Shown here in pieces: positions 1 through 5,742 of a DNA stretch of 6,203 nt. Under the pieces are notes generated by a model. That model was not told the origin of the DNA, made no database searches, and worked only from the letters and a program-made list of their open reading frames with translations. This DNA is from SXIZ01 sp040079795. GTDB lineage: Bacteria > Pseudomonadota > Gammaproteobacteria > Methylococcales > Methylomonadaceae. Both the position numbers and the translations under genes were made by a program. Where the stretch lies: contig JBEBJQ010000133.1 of NCBI GenBank assembly GCA_040079795.1, positions 1-6,203 of the forward strand. The letters run 5' to 3'. How positions within the stretch are numbered: the stretch's first letter is position 1; each line of letters begins with the position of its first letter.

Positions 1-83
1 CCGGCATCCATCGCCATGTTCACGTCAAAAGGGCTCAGGTTTTTCGCGGTGGTGAGCATGTGTAGAATGTACGGTTTTTCCAT
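1..83 (-). CDS. mtdB: Methylene-tetrahydromethanopterin dehydrogenase MtdB, N-terminal fragment (runs off the left edge)
   Basis: Reading the minus strand from ATG at 83, 27 codons are present, beginning MEKPYILHMLTTAKNL and continuing SPFDVNMAMDA. From memory, the combination ILHML..-K-.SPFDVNMA.DAG is the N-terminus of MtdB of methylotrophs, which oxidises methylene-H4MPT to methenyl-H4MPT with NAD(P)+ in the cytoplasm, in the tetrahydromethanopterin pathway of formaldehyde oxidation. MtdA begins quite differently, so this is not MtdA. A GAGG seven bases ahead of the ATG supports this start. A possible minus-strand -10 box, TATACT, lies at 116-111, but no good -35 accompanies it. The gene is divergent from the protease gene. 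Only about a tenth of the usual length of just under 300 residues is visible, so domain content beyond the N-terminus cannot be checked. Confidence 0.8.
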   Translation of the reverse strand, partial: MEKPYILHMLTTAKNLSPFDVNMAMDA

Positions 84-215
84 TAGCTATCCTCAAGTAA
101 ATAGCGCGTGAGTATAAAAGAAAATGCGCCGGATGAACACTGTCTCATACCTGGATGAGAATATGGGTAGGATTAGTATAGTTTGCTTGCTGATTTTAAT
201 GCCATATACGCTTGC

Positions 216-244
216 ATCGTTCCCACACTCCGGCGTGGAACGAT
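216..244. repeat. Short hairpin repeat (ATCGTTCC family)
   Basis: The arms ATCGTTCCCAC (216-226) and GTGGAACGAT (235-244) pair over 10 bp with one extra C on the left, around an eight-base loop ACTCCGGC. Very similar sequences of the form TCGTTCCCACGCTCCGGCGTGGGAACGA occur as dispersed repeats in proteobacterial genomes; this comparison is from memory. No T tract follows on either strand, so it is more likely a dispersed repeat than a terminator. Confidence 0.55.
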
Positions 245-305
245 TTCATGTTTAGATGGAGTTTGCGGCATCCAGGGGCTTCACACGAGCCACCTTGCTG
301 TTTAT

Positions 306-334
306 TTGACAGCCAATAAGATATAGCTTATAAG
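306..334 (+). promoter_or_regulatory. Sigma70-type promoter for the protease gene
   Basis: A perfect -35 hexamer TTGACA (306-311) is separated by exactly 17 bases from TATAAG (329-334), five of six matches to the -10 consensus. Transcription would start near 341, giving a leader of about 59 bases before the ATG at 400. The palindrome CTTATAAG overlaps the -10 box. No operator or riboswitch is evident. Confidence 0.65.
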
Positions 335-387
335 TTAGAGCGCATTTTATGCATCCCGAACTACAACTCTGTTTCCTTAACCAAAAT

Positions 388-392
388 GAGGG
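388..392 (+). promoter_or_regulatory. Ribosome-binding site that sets the protease start
   Basis: GAGGG sits seven bases before ATG at 400. This start puts the signal peptide at the very N-terminus, so 400 is preferred over the in-frame ATG at 349. Confidence 0.7.
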
Positions 393-399
393 TTTTACA

Positions 400-1572
400 A
401 TGGCTTTTAAGCAAGCAATCGCTTCTTTGTTCCTCACTTCACTACCGATTATTGTCGGGGCAGTTAATCCAATCGCTAACGCAACACCGAAACCGGAGGC
501 GTTTGTCCGGGACGACCAGCTTTGGACTTTAACTTTAAATACCACAACCCATAAATATGAACTTCCGGTGTGTTGGGAAAACTTGGCGACCATAAACGAT
601 ACCGTTACTCACCCCACCTGGAAACAGCGTCGCATCAATACGCTTAACTATATTAATGCCGCCTGGGGCGATCTGACTAATTTCACCACCAACCCAACCG
701 GGAACGGATCGGCTTCGTTAATTTATTTTGTCGATAAGGGGCAGTGTCCTCTGACCACTCTTGGTTTTCCTGGTGTCAGAATCCTGGTAAGCTCAACCTC
801 TACCCTCCCAACACCAATAGGTAATTTGCCACCTCCTTATGTAAAAGCCCTTGGCAAAAATTTAGCCAATTTAGTTTATGGTGTCGTTTTAGATTTTGAT
901 ATGATTAAAAATCGAATTTATACTAGAAATGATACTTCTTTTAAAGGATGCCAAGCCCAATCAATAAGTGAGGAAAACTGTTTCAAAGCTGTTGTTATTC
1001 ATGAGTTTGGTCACGTCCTGGGAATGTCACACGAGCAAAATAGAAATGACCAGCCTTTACCTTACAAGACAATGGCATGTGGAATAAAAGATCCATCACC
1101 CGTTTTAGGTCAAATCACATTCGGTAACTTACGCATTGGTGCATATGACGACCAATCAATCATGGCTTATTGCAATTTGAATCGTCTCCGAAGCCCCGTT
1201 TTGAGTGTTAGAGATAAAGTAGCTCTAAGAGTTTTTTACGGAAGAATGCCTAGCATTAGTTTTGATCTAGGTTATCCGGTGATTACTATTCCGGTGGTGC
1301 TGACGGGTTCCACAGGTGTCCCGAAATCCATGACTTTGTCGGACCCGACCAATACCGGCAAGTTCGCTTATATTTTTTCGATTGCACCGACAACCACCAA
1401 GTCCAGCGTACCGGCAACTTATCTGAGTTCAGTATTAACCATCCCTTACCTTAAGGAGACCAGCTTCGGCAAAGTCAAGAGCATACAAAGTTGGGCAATG
1501 GCATTACAACTTAGCACTAATGTGTTTCGTAAAAATACTTCAGTTAATCTTTATACAGCAACGCCACAATAA
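400..1572 (+). CDS. Exported metzincin zinc metalloprotease (astacin/matrixin-like)
   Basis: This 390-residue protein starts with a Sec signal peptide: Lys4, a hydrophobic core at about 6-22, and likely cleavage after Ala28 (ANA-T). An N-terminal segment with LPVCWEN and a later GVRI (about 54-130) is typical, from memory, of secreted bacterial metzincins. The zinc site is HEFGHVLGMSHEQ, with ligands His201, His205 and His211 and catalytic Glu202. The Met-turn is SIMAY (Ser253-Tyr257), whose Tyr could be a fifth ligand as in astacins. The catalytic domain ends near residue 283 with LSVRDKVALRVFYG. Several cysteines fit a disulfide-bonded exported protein. About 105 further residues form a likely beta-rich C-terminal domain I do not recognise; a second, decayed copy of its end lies at 3382-3519. 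Arg codon AGA is concentrated at about 775-1250, in the catalytic part. Substrate is unknown. Metalloprotease is secure; the exact subfamily is not. Confidence 0.88.
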   Translation: MAFKQAIASLFLTSLPIIVGAVNPIANATPKPEAFVRDDQLWTLTLNTTTHKYELPVCWENLATINDTVTHPTWKQRRINTLNYINAAWGDLTNFTTNPTGNGSASLIYFVDKGQCPLTTLGFPGVRILVSSTSTLPTPIGNLPPPYVKALGKNLANLVYGVVLDFDMIKNRIYTRNDTSFKGCQAQSISEENCFKAVVIHEFGHVLGMSHEQNRNDQPLPYKTMACGIKDPSPVLGQITFGNLRIGAYDDQSIMAYCNLNRLRSPVLSVRDKVALRVFYGRMPSISFDLGYPVITIPVVLTGSTGVPKSMTLSDPTNTGKFAYIFSIAPTTTKSSVPATYLSSVLTIPYLKETSFGKVKSIQSWAMALQLSTNVFRKNTSVNLYTATPQ

Positions 1573-1727
1573 TTTTTATTATAAATTCAATGCTTTAAAT
1601 ATCAACTCATGTTCAAGTTTTAGCGTTTCTGCCTTGTTTTTATTCTCGTAAAGACAAAAATATTTATTTATACAATTTTCGGAATCGGGATACAAACCCA
1701 TTTCCGCTTGAAGATGAGGGAAGTACC

Positions 1728-2417
1728 ATGCCGAAGCAGGATGAATCTCATAGATCAGATTTAGTCAGAATCTCTTTTATGGTGCTGGCGTTGCTTTTTT
1801 CTTTGTACGCTATGTTTGGTAGCGAAAGCTGGCTTCCTCTAGGATATGTAGATAACACAGTGTGCCGGCAAGAAGCCGCCGCCGTGCTTGTGTATGTCGT
1901 AGGACTAATTTCAACGCACAATCATTACAATCGCGGTGAGTTCGTGGCTGATGAAGGGTATTTATGGCATGTGGTGTTCTGGTTATCTATTGCCTTGCTA
2001 TCGCTGTTTTTAAAGTCTACGCCACTCTTTTATGCCCACCCCTTTAATGAAGGTTATTGGCATAAAACGGTGCTATGGGTTTTATTTATCCTAACAGTAA
2101 CATTACCGCCTGCTATTTACCAACATCGTTCAGATGTTGGAATAGCTGGCGTTTTACTGTTAATGATGGATTCTTACGCTTTGGTTTTTACTCTTTTCTA
2201 TTTTATTTTGCCAAGTGTCAGTCCGCTTATTTTGATGGTCGGAGCAGGCAGCTTTTCAGTGATTGCCATAATGATATTGGTAAAATTATCCTCTGTTCTG
2301 CACTTAAAACAACTTACCAGGCATTGGTTGTATAATCTTGCTTTCTGGATAAATTTTGCAGGTCTAGTTGTATTTGTCGGCGTTTTTCATAGGCTATCCT
2401 CTGGCAATTGCATTTAA
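1728..2417 (+). CDS. Seven-TM His-conserved membrane protein, copy 1
   Basis: I do not recognise this family. The 229-residue protein is the most divergent of three full-length tandem paralogues. Hydrophobic segments lie at about 13-32, 46-63, 82-98, 112-130, 138-163, 165-187 and 203-220. Residues shared by all three are His64 (THNHY), His81, GYWHKT with His112, QH with His133, an Asp inside TM5 (Asp148), LPxxSP, and LHLKQL with His192, followed by a FW(I/L)N motif. It lacks the acidic loop of about 30-40 residues that copies 2 and 3 carry between TM3 and TM4, having only a short STPLFYAHPFNE linker, and it lacks their RHRR before TM3. ATG at 1728 follows GAGGG by seven bases. It lies 155 bases after the protease on the same strand, in an AT-rich gap with no convincing terminator, so cotranscription is plausible. 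Function is unknown; conserved His suggests metal or haem binding, an inference. Confidence 0.8.
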   Translation: MPKQDESHRSDLVRISFMVLALLFSLYAMFGSESWLPLGYVDNTVCRQEAAAVLVYVVGLISTHNHYNRGEFVADEGYLWHVVFWLSIALLSLFLKSTPLFYAHPFNEGYWHKTVLWVLFILTVTLPPAIYQHRSDVGIAGVLLLMMDSYALVFTLFYFILPSVSPLILMVGAGSFSVIAIMILVKLSSVLHLKQLTRHWLYNLAFWINFAGLVVFVGVFHRLSSGNCI

Positions 2418-2478
2418 CCATGAGCTGCCCCTATTTTAGGAGGTTGCCCTTCATTTTATCGGCTTAAGCTAAGTCGTA

Positions 2479-2502
2479 TAGGGAAAACTGGTTATGCCTA
2501 AC
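2479..2502 (+). repeat. Conserved leader and start of membrane copy 2
   Basis: The sequence TAGGGAAAA-CTG-GTTATGCCTAAC recurs, with one to three changes, ahead of copies 3 (3579) and 4 (4469). AGGG is about ten bases before the ATG, so it probably serves as ribosome-binding site. It also marks the 5' edge of the repeated gene unit. Confidence 0.6.
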
Positions 2503-3342
2503 TTTGCTAAGCATGATGTCGCGCCAGACAAACCCAAAACCTACAAAGATCCACGGCAATATTTATTTTTTGCCTTGGCGCTGTTTTTTACTAAAGTGGC
2601 CTTGTTTAGCGAAAGCTATGCATCCGGATTTTTTAATATTGCTGCCATTTCAGAATTCATACACCAAGCCTTTGCTGTTCTTGCTTGTGTTGTTTCTTGC
2701 GAAGCTGCGCACTACCACTACAAACGAAACCAATTTTTGGATTTTGAATTTTATTTACGGCATCGGCGTTTCTGGTTGTTTATTGCCGTGCTACCCTTAC
2801 TGATTGTATTGGCACATTTTGTTGGCGTGCATATTTATGGATATCATATACTTGAATATTTCGACGACCTTGGGCAACATTCTCACGGGGTAAGTCATTA
2901 CGGGTTTTATGGTGGATCAGATATAGATGACACGGATGAATTCCCTTTCAAGCTAGGCTATTGGCACAAAACGGCGATGTGGTCTTTGTTTATCCTGACG
3001 GCAACCTGGGGGCCTGCGCTGCATCAACATCGTATGGATAACGGTATGGGCGGCACTTTGTTACTTATGGCGGATGCTTGCGCTTTGGTTTACCTGTTTT
3101 TCTATTTGACCTTGCCGATGGTTAGCCCAGTGCTTTTACTTAGCGGTGCAGCCAGTGTTACCGTAATTACCACAGTGATTATGGTAGTATCTGCCTCCTT
3201 TTTGCACGTAAAACAACTTTCCAGAGATATTTTATATGAATGTGCTTTCTGGATAAACTTGGTCAGCGTATTGCTAATTATTGGGGTCTTATTTTATGTG
3301 ATATATGTATACATACAGATGACAGATCTTTTCTTGACTTAG
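2494..3342 (+). CDS. Seven-TM His-conserved membrane protein, copy 2
   Basis: This 282-residue paralogue is very similar to copy 3 from GYWHKT onward (DNA about 85-90 percent identical through TM4-TM5 by eye). A positively charged N-tail of about 22 residues leads into TM1 (23-40); other TMs are about 52-72, 93-115, 160-176, 186-209, 211-235 and 249-273. Charge distribution predicts N-terminus in the cytoplasm and C-terminus in the periplasm. Invariant histidines are His73, His90, His158, His179 and His238, and Asp194 lies within TM5. The periplasmic loop between TM3 and TM4 is rich in His and Asp (HYGFYGGSDIDDTDE). The last 15 or so residues have no counterpart in copies 1 and 3, and their coding sequence resembles the untranslated flank after copy 3, so they look like a stop-codon shift. 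It starts 76 bases after copy 1, likely in the same operon. Function is unknown. Confidence 0.8.
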   Translation: MPNFAKHDVAPDKPKTYKDPRQYLFFALALFFTKVALFSESYASGFFNIAAISEFIHQAFAVLACVVSCEAAHYHYKRNQFLDFEFYLRHRRFWLFIAVLPLLIVLAHFVGVHIYGYHILEYFDDLGQHSHGVSHYGFYGGSDIDDTDEFPFKLGYWHKTAMWSLFILTATWGPALHQHRMDNGMGGTLLLMADACALVYLFFYLTLPMVSPVLLLSGAASVTVITTVIMVVSASFLHVKQLSRDILYECAFWINLVSVLLIIGVLFYVIYVYIQMTDLFLT

Positions 3343-3381
3343 AGTCATTGATAACGCTGGACAAAGTGAAACGCAAAGGAG

Positions 3382-3519
3382 ATCCCTTACCTTAAGGTGA
3401 CCTGTTTTAGTTTTGGCAAGATCACAGACATTCAAAGCAGGACAATGACTTTACAACCCAGCACGAATACGTTTCGTAATGCCAGCTTGACCAATCTCTA
3501 TACCGCGCAAGGGCAGTAA
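3382..3519 (+). pseudogene. Remnant of a second metalloprotease gene (C-terminal 45 codons)
   Basis: In frame from 3382 to the TAA at 3517 the DNA encodes 45 residues, starting IPYLKVTCFSFGK and ending TNLYTAQGQ. They align with the last 43 residues of the protease at 400-1572, with about 26 identities and a two-residue gap. The first 16 bases, ATCCCTTACCTTAAGG, are identical to 1441-1456. No start codon precedes it: an in-frame TGA lies at 3367, and the sequence before 3382 does not match the protease, so the rest of the gene, including the zinc site, is gone. The reading frame is intact to the stop, so the loss may be recent or the remaining tail too short to have collected a break. It sits just ahead of membrane copy 3, as the intact protease sits ahead of copy 1. 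Confidence 0.8.
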
Positions 3520-3530
3520 TTATTAAGGCA

Positions 3531-3575
3531 GGCATCAAGGCAGGAAACCGTTACCTTGATGTCAGTGTACTTTTT
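3531..3575 (+). terminator. Possible rho-independent terminator after the protease remnant
   Basis: GGCATCAAGG (3531-3540) pairs with CCTTGATGTC (3554-3563) over ten positions including one G-T pair, around a 13-base loop. A TTTTT run follows at 3571-3575. The seven-base gap before the T run and the modest GC content make it a weak terminator. Part of the left arm belongs to a direct repeat AAGGCAGG (3525-3532 and 3537-3544). If active it would reduce read-through from copies 1-2 into copy 3. Confidence 0.35.
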
Positions 3576-3578
3576 ATT

Positions 3579-3601
3579 TAGGGAAAATGGTTATGCCTAA
3601 G
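3579..3601 (+). promoter_or_regulatory. Conserved leader that fixes the start of membrane copy 3
   Basis: TAGGGAAAA-TG-GTTATGCCTAAG repeats the leader of copies 2 and 4. AGGG lies nine bases before ATG 3593 but only three before the in-frame ATG at 3587. The protein also aligns with copies 1, 2 and 4 from MPK/MPN, so 3593 is the better start. Confidence 0.6.
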
Positions 3602-4384
3602 CTTGCCAACCAGCATGTCATGCCAGAGAAACCCAAAGCAAATACAGATTCGCGCCTGTATTTGTTTTTTGCCTTAGCATTGTTTTTTACCGATTGCGCT
3701 TTGTTTTGTCCGCATGAAATGGCTATGGAGTATGTGGTTTATTCTTCAGGATATGAGCAAAAAATCAGTACTGTTCTAGTTTATGTCGTCGCTGCTATAG
3801 CGACACATTATCAATACGGGCGCGGTCAATTTGTAGCGGATGAAAATTACGCTCGGCATCGCCGATTCTGGTTGCTCATTGCATTGCTACCTTTAGTGAC
3901 AGTGCAAATCAATTTCGTGATGTTAACACTTTTGGGAAACTTGGATATAAATGGGCATGTTGAAAATTTATATACCTTCGGTTTTTATGGGTACGAAGAT
4001 TTGGATTATTACACAGATGAACCCCCTTTCAAGCCAGGCTATTGGCACAAAACGGCGATTTGGACTTTGTTTGTCCTGACGGCAACTTGGGGGCCTGCGC
4101 TTCACCAACATCATACGGATAACGGTATTGGCGGCATTCTGTTGCTTATGGCGGATGTTTGCGCCTTGGTTTACCTGCTTTTCTATTTGACCTTGCCGCC
4201 GGCCAGCCCAGTGCTTTTGTTTGTCGGTGCCGCCAGTGTTACTATAATCGGCATGGTGATTTTACTAAAGTCAACTTCTTGCCAGCACCTAAAACAACTT
4301 GCCAGGGACATCTTATATGAATTTTCTTTCTGGTTAAACTTCGTCAGCTTGGCGCTAGTCGTCGGCGTTTTTTTTAAACTCTAA
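3593..4384 (+). CDS. Seven-TM His-conserved membrane protein, copy 3
   Basis: This 263-residue paralogue is closest to copy 2. TMs lie at about 23-39, 56-72, 92-115, 154-170, 180-203, 205-226 and 242-260. The five family histidines are His72, His89, His152, His173 and His232, with Asp188 inside TM5. The second His of copies 1 and 2 in the TM2-end motif (HxH) is Gln here (THYQY), so only the first is invariant. The periplasmic TM3-TM4 loop reads FGFYGYEDLDYYTDE and is acidic and Tyr-rich, sharing GFYGxxDxDxxTDE with copy 2. Its first 98 bases are almost identical (95 of 98) to those of truncated copy 4. It is preceded by the protease remnant and a possible terminator, so it may depend on its own unidentified promoter. 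Function is unknown. Confidence 0.8.
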   Translation: MPKLANQHVMPEKPKANTDSRLYLFFALALFFTDCALFCPHEMAMEYVVYSSGYEQKISTVLVYVVAAIATHYQYGRGQFVADENYARHRRFWLLIALLPLVTVQINFVMLTLLGNLDINGHVENLYTFGFYGYEDLDYYTDEPPFKPGYWHKTAIWTLFVLTATWGPALHQHHTDNGIGGILLLMADVCALVYLLFYLTLPPASPVLLFVGAASVTIIGMVILLKSTSCQHLKQLARDILYEFSFWLNFVSLALVVGVFFKL

Positions 4385-4468
4385 ATTTTTCAATTTATAT
4401 TAACAATGTGACATCTTTTCTTAGCCTAGGCTCTCCACCATTTTATCACCCAAGGTTAGCTCCTACAT

Positions 4469-4492
4469 TAGGGAAAAATAGTTATGCCTAAC
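4469..4492 (+). repeat. Conserved leader and start of truncated membrane copy 4
   Basis: TAGGGAAAA-ATA-GTTATGCCTAAC repeats the leader of copies 2 and 3. Further upstream, CATTTTATC and AGCT occur in similar positions here and ahead of copy 2, but not ahead of copy 3. This links the intergenic region 2418-2493 with 4385-4483. Confidence 0.55.
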
Positions 4493-4684
4493 CTTGCCAA
4501 CCAGCATGTCATGCCAGAGAAACCCAAAGCAAATACAGATTCGCGCCTGTATTTGTTTTTTGCCTTAGCCCTGTTTTTTACTAAAGTGGTTCCACGTGTC
4601 GGGGTATGTTTCCCCGACACTACCGTTTTGCCGATGGTGTTGTTTTTGAGTCCGCTTAAAAGGCCTACGAAAAGGACAATATGA
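4484..4684 (+). pseudogene. Truncated fourth membrane-protein copy
   Basis: The first 35 codons (to about 4589) encode the N-tail and TM1 of the family, MPNLANQHVMPEKPK onward to FFALALFFTKV. After that, homology stops abruptly and the frame continues with unrelated residues to a TGA at 4682. Six TM segments and all five conserved histidines are missing, and no later part of the family resumes downstream. Bases 4484-4581 match copy 3 at 95 of 98 positions, while 4571-4589 match copy 2 (2581-2599) exactly over 19 bases, so the fragment is a mosaic. A 66-residue single-TM product could be translated from the intact leader, but I regard it as a gene relic. A perfect hairpin starts six bases after the break. 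Confidence 0.75.
4596..4620. repeat. Perfect 9-bp hairpin at the truncation point of copy 4
   Basis: GTGTCGGGG (4596-4604) and CCCCGACAC (4612-4620) pair perfectly around the loop TATGTTT. No T tract follows on the plus strand. Its position a few bases past the end of homology suggests it belongs to the sequence that replaced the rest of copy 4, for example the end of a palindromic element; this is inference. Confidence 0.6.
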
Positions 4685-4920
4685 TCCATCCGACCAAATT
4701 ATGATTGTGTGGCAGATAAGTTGTAATAAGCACATGCCTGATCTTTGAAAGGCCAAAGCAAGTTATTTGTTAATGCCTAACAGCGAAAAAGAAATGGTAT
4801 AAATCTGGAATCTACCAAGAAACTTGGCGTTATGATTTACCAAACAATTCGGATTTTTAAGTTTTGATGTAATAATTCTTCACAATTTCACAAAAAACTT
4901 AACGACTCCGAATTACCCAA
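4685..4920. other. Gene-free stretch before the HAD gene
   Basis: No gene or recognisable element is supported here. Small structures only: CTTTG/CAAAG at 4743-4758 and CCAAG-AAA-CTTGG at 4815-4827. TATAAA at 4798-4803 and TAATAAT at 4870-4876 could be -10 boxes for the HAD gene, but neither has a good -35 at 16-18 bases. The segment presumably contains the HAD promoter. Confidence 0.4.
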
Positions 4921-5673
4921 ATGACCAACCCGACTATTTTTGCCCTCGATTTTGATGGCGTAATCTGCGACAGCGCGGTGGAAACAGCGATAACCGGCTG
5001 GAAAGCCGCCGGCACACTCTGGCAGGATATGCCCAAGGCTGTGCCACAACCTTTTATTGAGAAATTCCGCTTGCTAAGGCCAATGATAGAAACCGGTTAT
5101 GAAGCCATATTGGTGATGCGCCTGCTCCATATTGGCGAAACCATTGATACTATTTGCCGCGATTACAACAACAGAATCCAAACTTTGTTACATGATGACA
5201 AACTATCTGTAAGCCATTTAAAGCAATTGTTTGGCGAAACCCGCGATGCTTGGATTGAAGCTGATTTAGCTGACTGGATCAACATGAATCCGCTGTTTTC
5301 GGGCGTAACGGAAAAACTGCACGCGCTAAGTCAACAGCATTACTGGTATGTCGTCACCACTAAGCAGGAACGATTCATCAAGCAGATACTCAAAGCCAAT
5401 GCAATTGATCTGGCGGACGAACGCATTTTTGGTATGGATCGAAACATGAGCAAGGTGGAGGTAATGAAAACACTGCTAAAATACCATCCAAATGAAAGCC
5501 TTACTTTTGTTGAAGACAGGTTACCTGCATTGTTAGATGTGCAAAAAAACGCCGAACTCGCGAAAGTTAAACTGATTTTTGCATTATGGGGATATAACAC
5601 CGATGAAGATAAGGCTTTGGCATGCCAAGCAGCCCTAACTTTACAACAATTGGAAAATTTTCTTGATCTATAA
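4921..5673 (+). CDS. HAD-superfamily hydrolase
   Basis: The 250-residue cytoplasmic protein shows all four haloacid dehalogenase motifs. Motif I is DFDGV, with nucleophile Asp10 and acid/base Asp12. Motif II is VVTTK, with Thr146 or Thr147. Motif III is Lys178 in SKVEVMK. Motif IV is FVEDR, with Glu198-Asp199 for Mg2+. About 110 mostly helical residues between motifs I and II form a C1-type cap, which determines substrate. Most such enzymes are phosphatases acting on small phosphorylated metabolites; the substrate here is not predictable. ATG 4921 is the first possible ATG, because an in-frame TAA lies at 4900-4902, but no clear Shine-Dalgarno sequence precedes it. It stands 236 bases after the copy 4 relic and a REP-like hairpin follows, so it is probably a single-gene unit unrelated to the membrane cluster. 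Confidence 0.85.
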   Translation: MTNPTIFALDFDGVICDSAVETAITGWKAAGTLWQDMPKAVPQPFIEKFRLLRPMIETGYEAILVMRLLHIGETIDTICRDYNNRIQTLLHDDKLSVSHLKQLFGETRDAWIEADLADWINMNPLFSGVTEKLHALSQQHYWYVVTTKQERFIKQILKANAIDLADERIFGMDRNMSKVEVMKTLLKYHPNESLTFVEDRLPALLDVQKNAELAKVKLIFALWGYNTDEDKALACQAALTLQQLENFLDL

Positions 5674-5742
5674 GGCTTGTTGGTGGTTGGTCAAATTTGT
5701 GACACGCACCCGGTGAAGCTCATAGTTTCGTGTTTATGATTC

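Larger units (their letters stand above)
84..399. other. Divergent intergenic region between mtdB and the protease gene
   Basis: This 316-base stretch carries no gene I can support. It holds the mtdB ribosome-binding site at its left end (GAGG on the minus strand at 91-94), a small 6-bp hairpin at 143-160 (TCTCAT/ATGAGA), a hairpin repeat at 216-244, and a near-consensus promoter for the protease at 306-334. An in-frame ATG at 349 would extend the protease by 17 residues, but it precedes the signal peptide and has no clear ribosome-binding site. Confidence 0.6.

Noticed and set aside
349..399. Upstream ATG giving a 407-residue protease
   Set aside because: It would bury the signal peptide behind 17 residues, and the better ribosome-binding site serves ATG 400.
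252..593. Minus-strand open frame of 113 codons opposite the protease start
   Set aside because: It overlaps the promoter, signal peptide and N-terminus of the well-supported protease and has no family resemblance.
1573..1727. Possible separate promoter for membrane copy 1 (TATACAAT at 1669-1676)
   Set aside because: No -35 hexamer at 16-18 bases; AT-rich DNA produces such boxes by chance.
4423..4432. Ten-base palindrome AGCCTAGGCT after copy 3
   Set aside because: Too short and isolated to call an operator or terminator; no T tract follows.
4468..4756. Two overlapping minus-strand open frames of 63 and 73 codons
   Set aside because: They run antisense through the copy 4 relic and its hairpin, and show no recognisable domain or ribosome-binding site.
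4773..4802. ATGCCTAAC start resembling the membrane-gene leader, possible fifth relic
   Set aside because: Only about 12 bases match, the frame closes after nine codons, and there is no TAGGGAAAA leader; chance is as likely.
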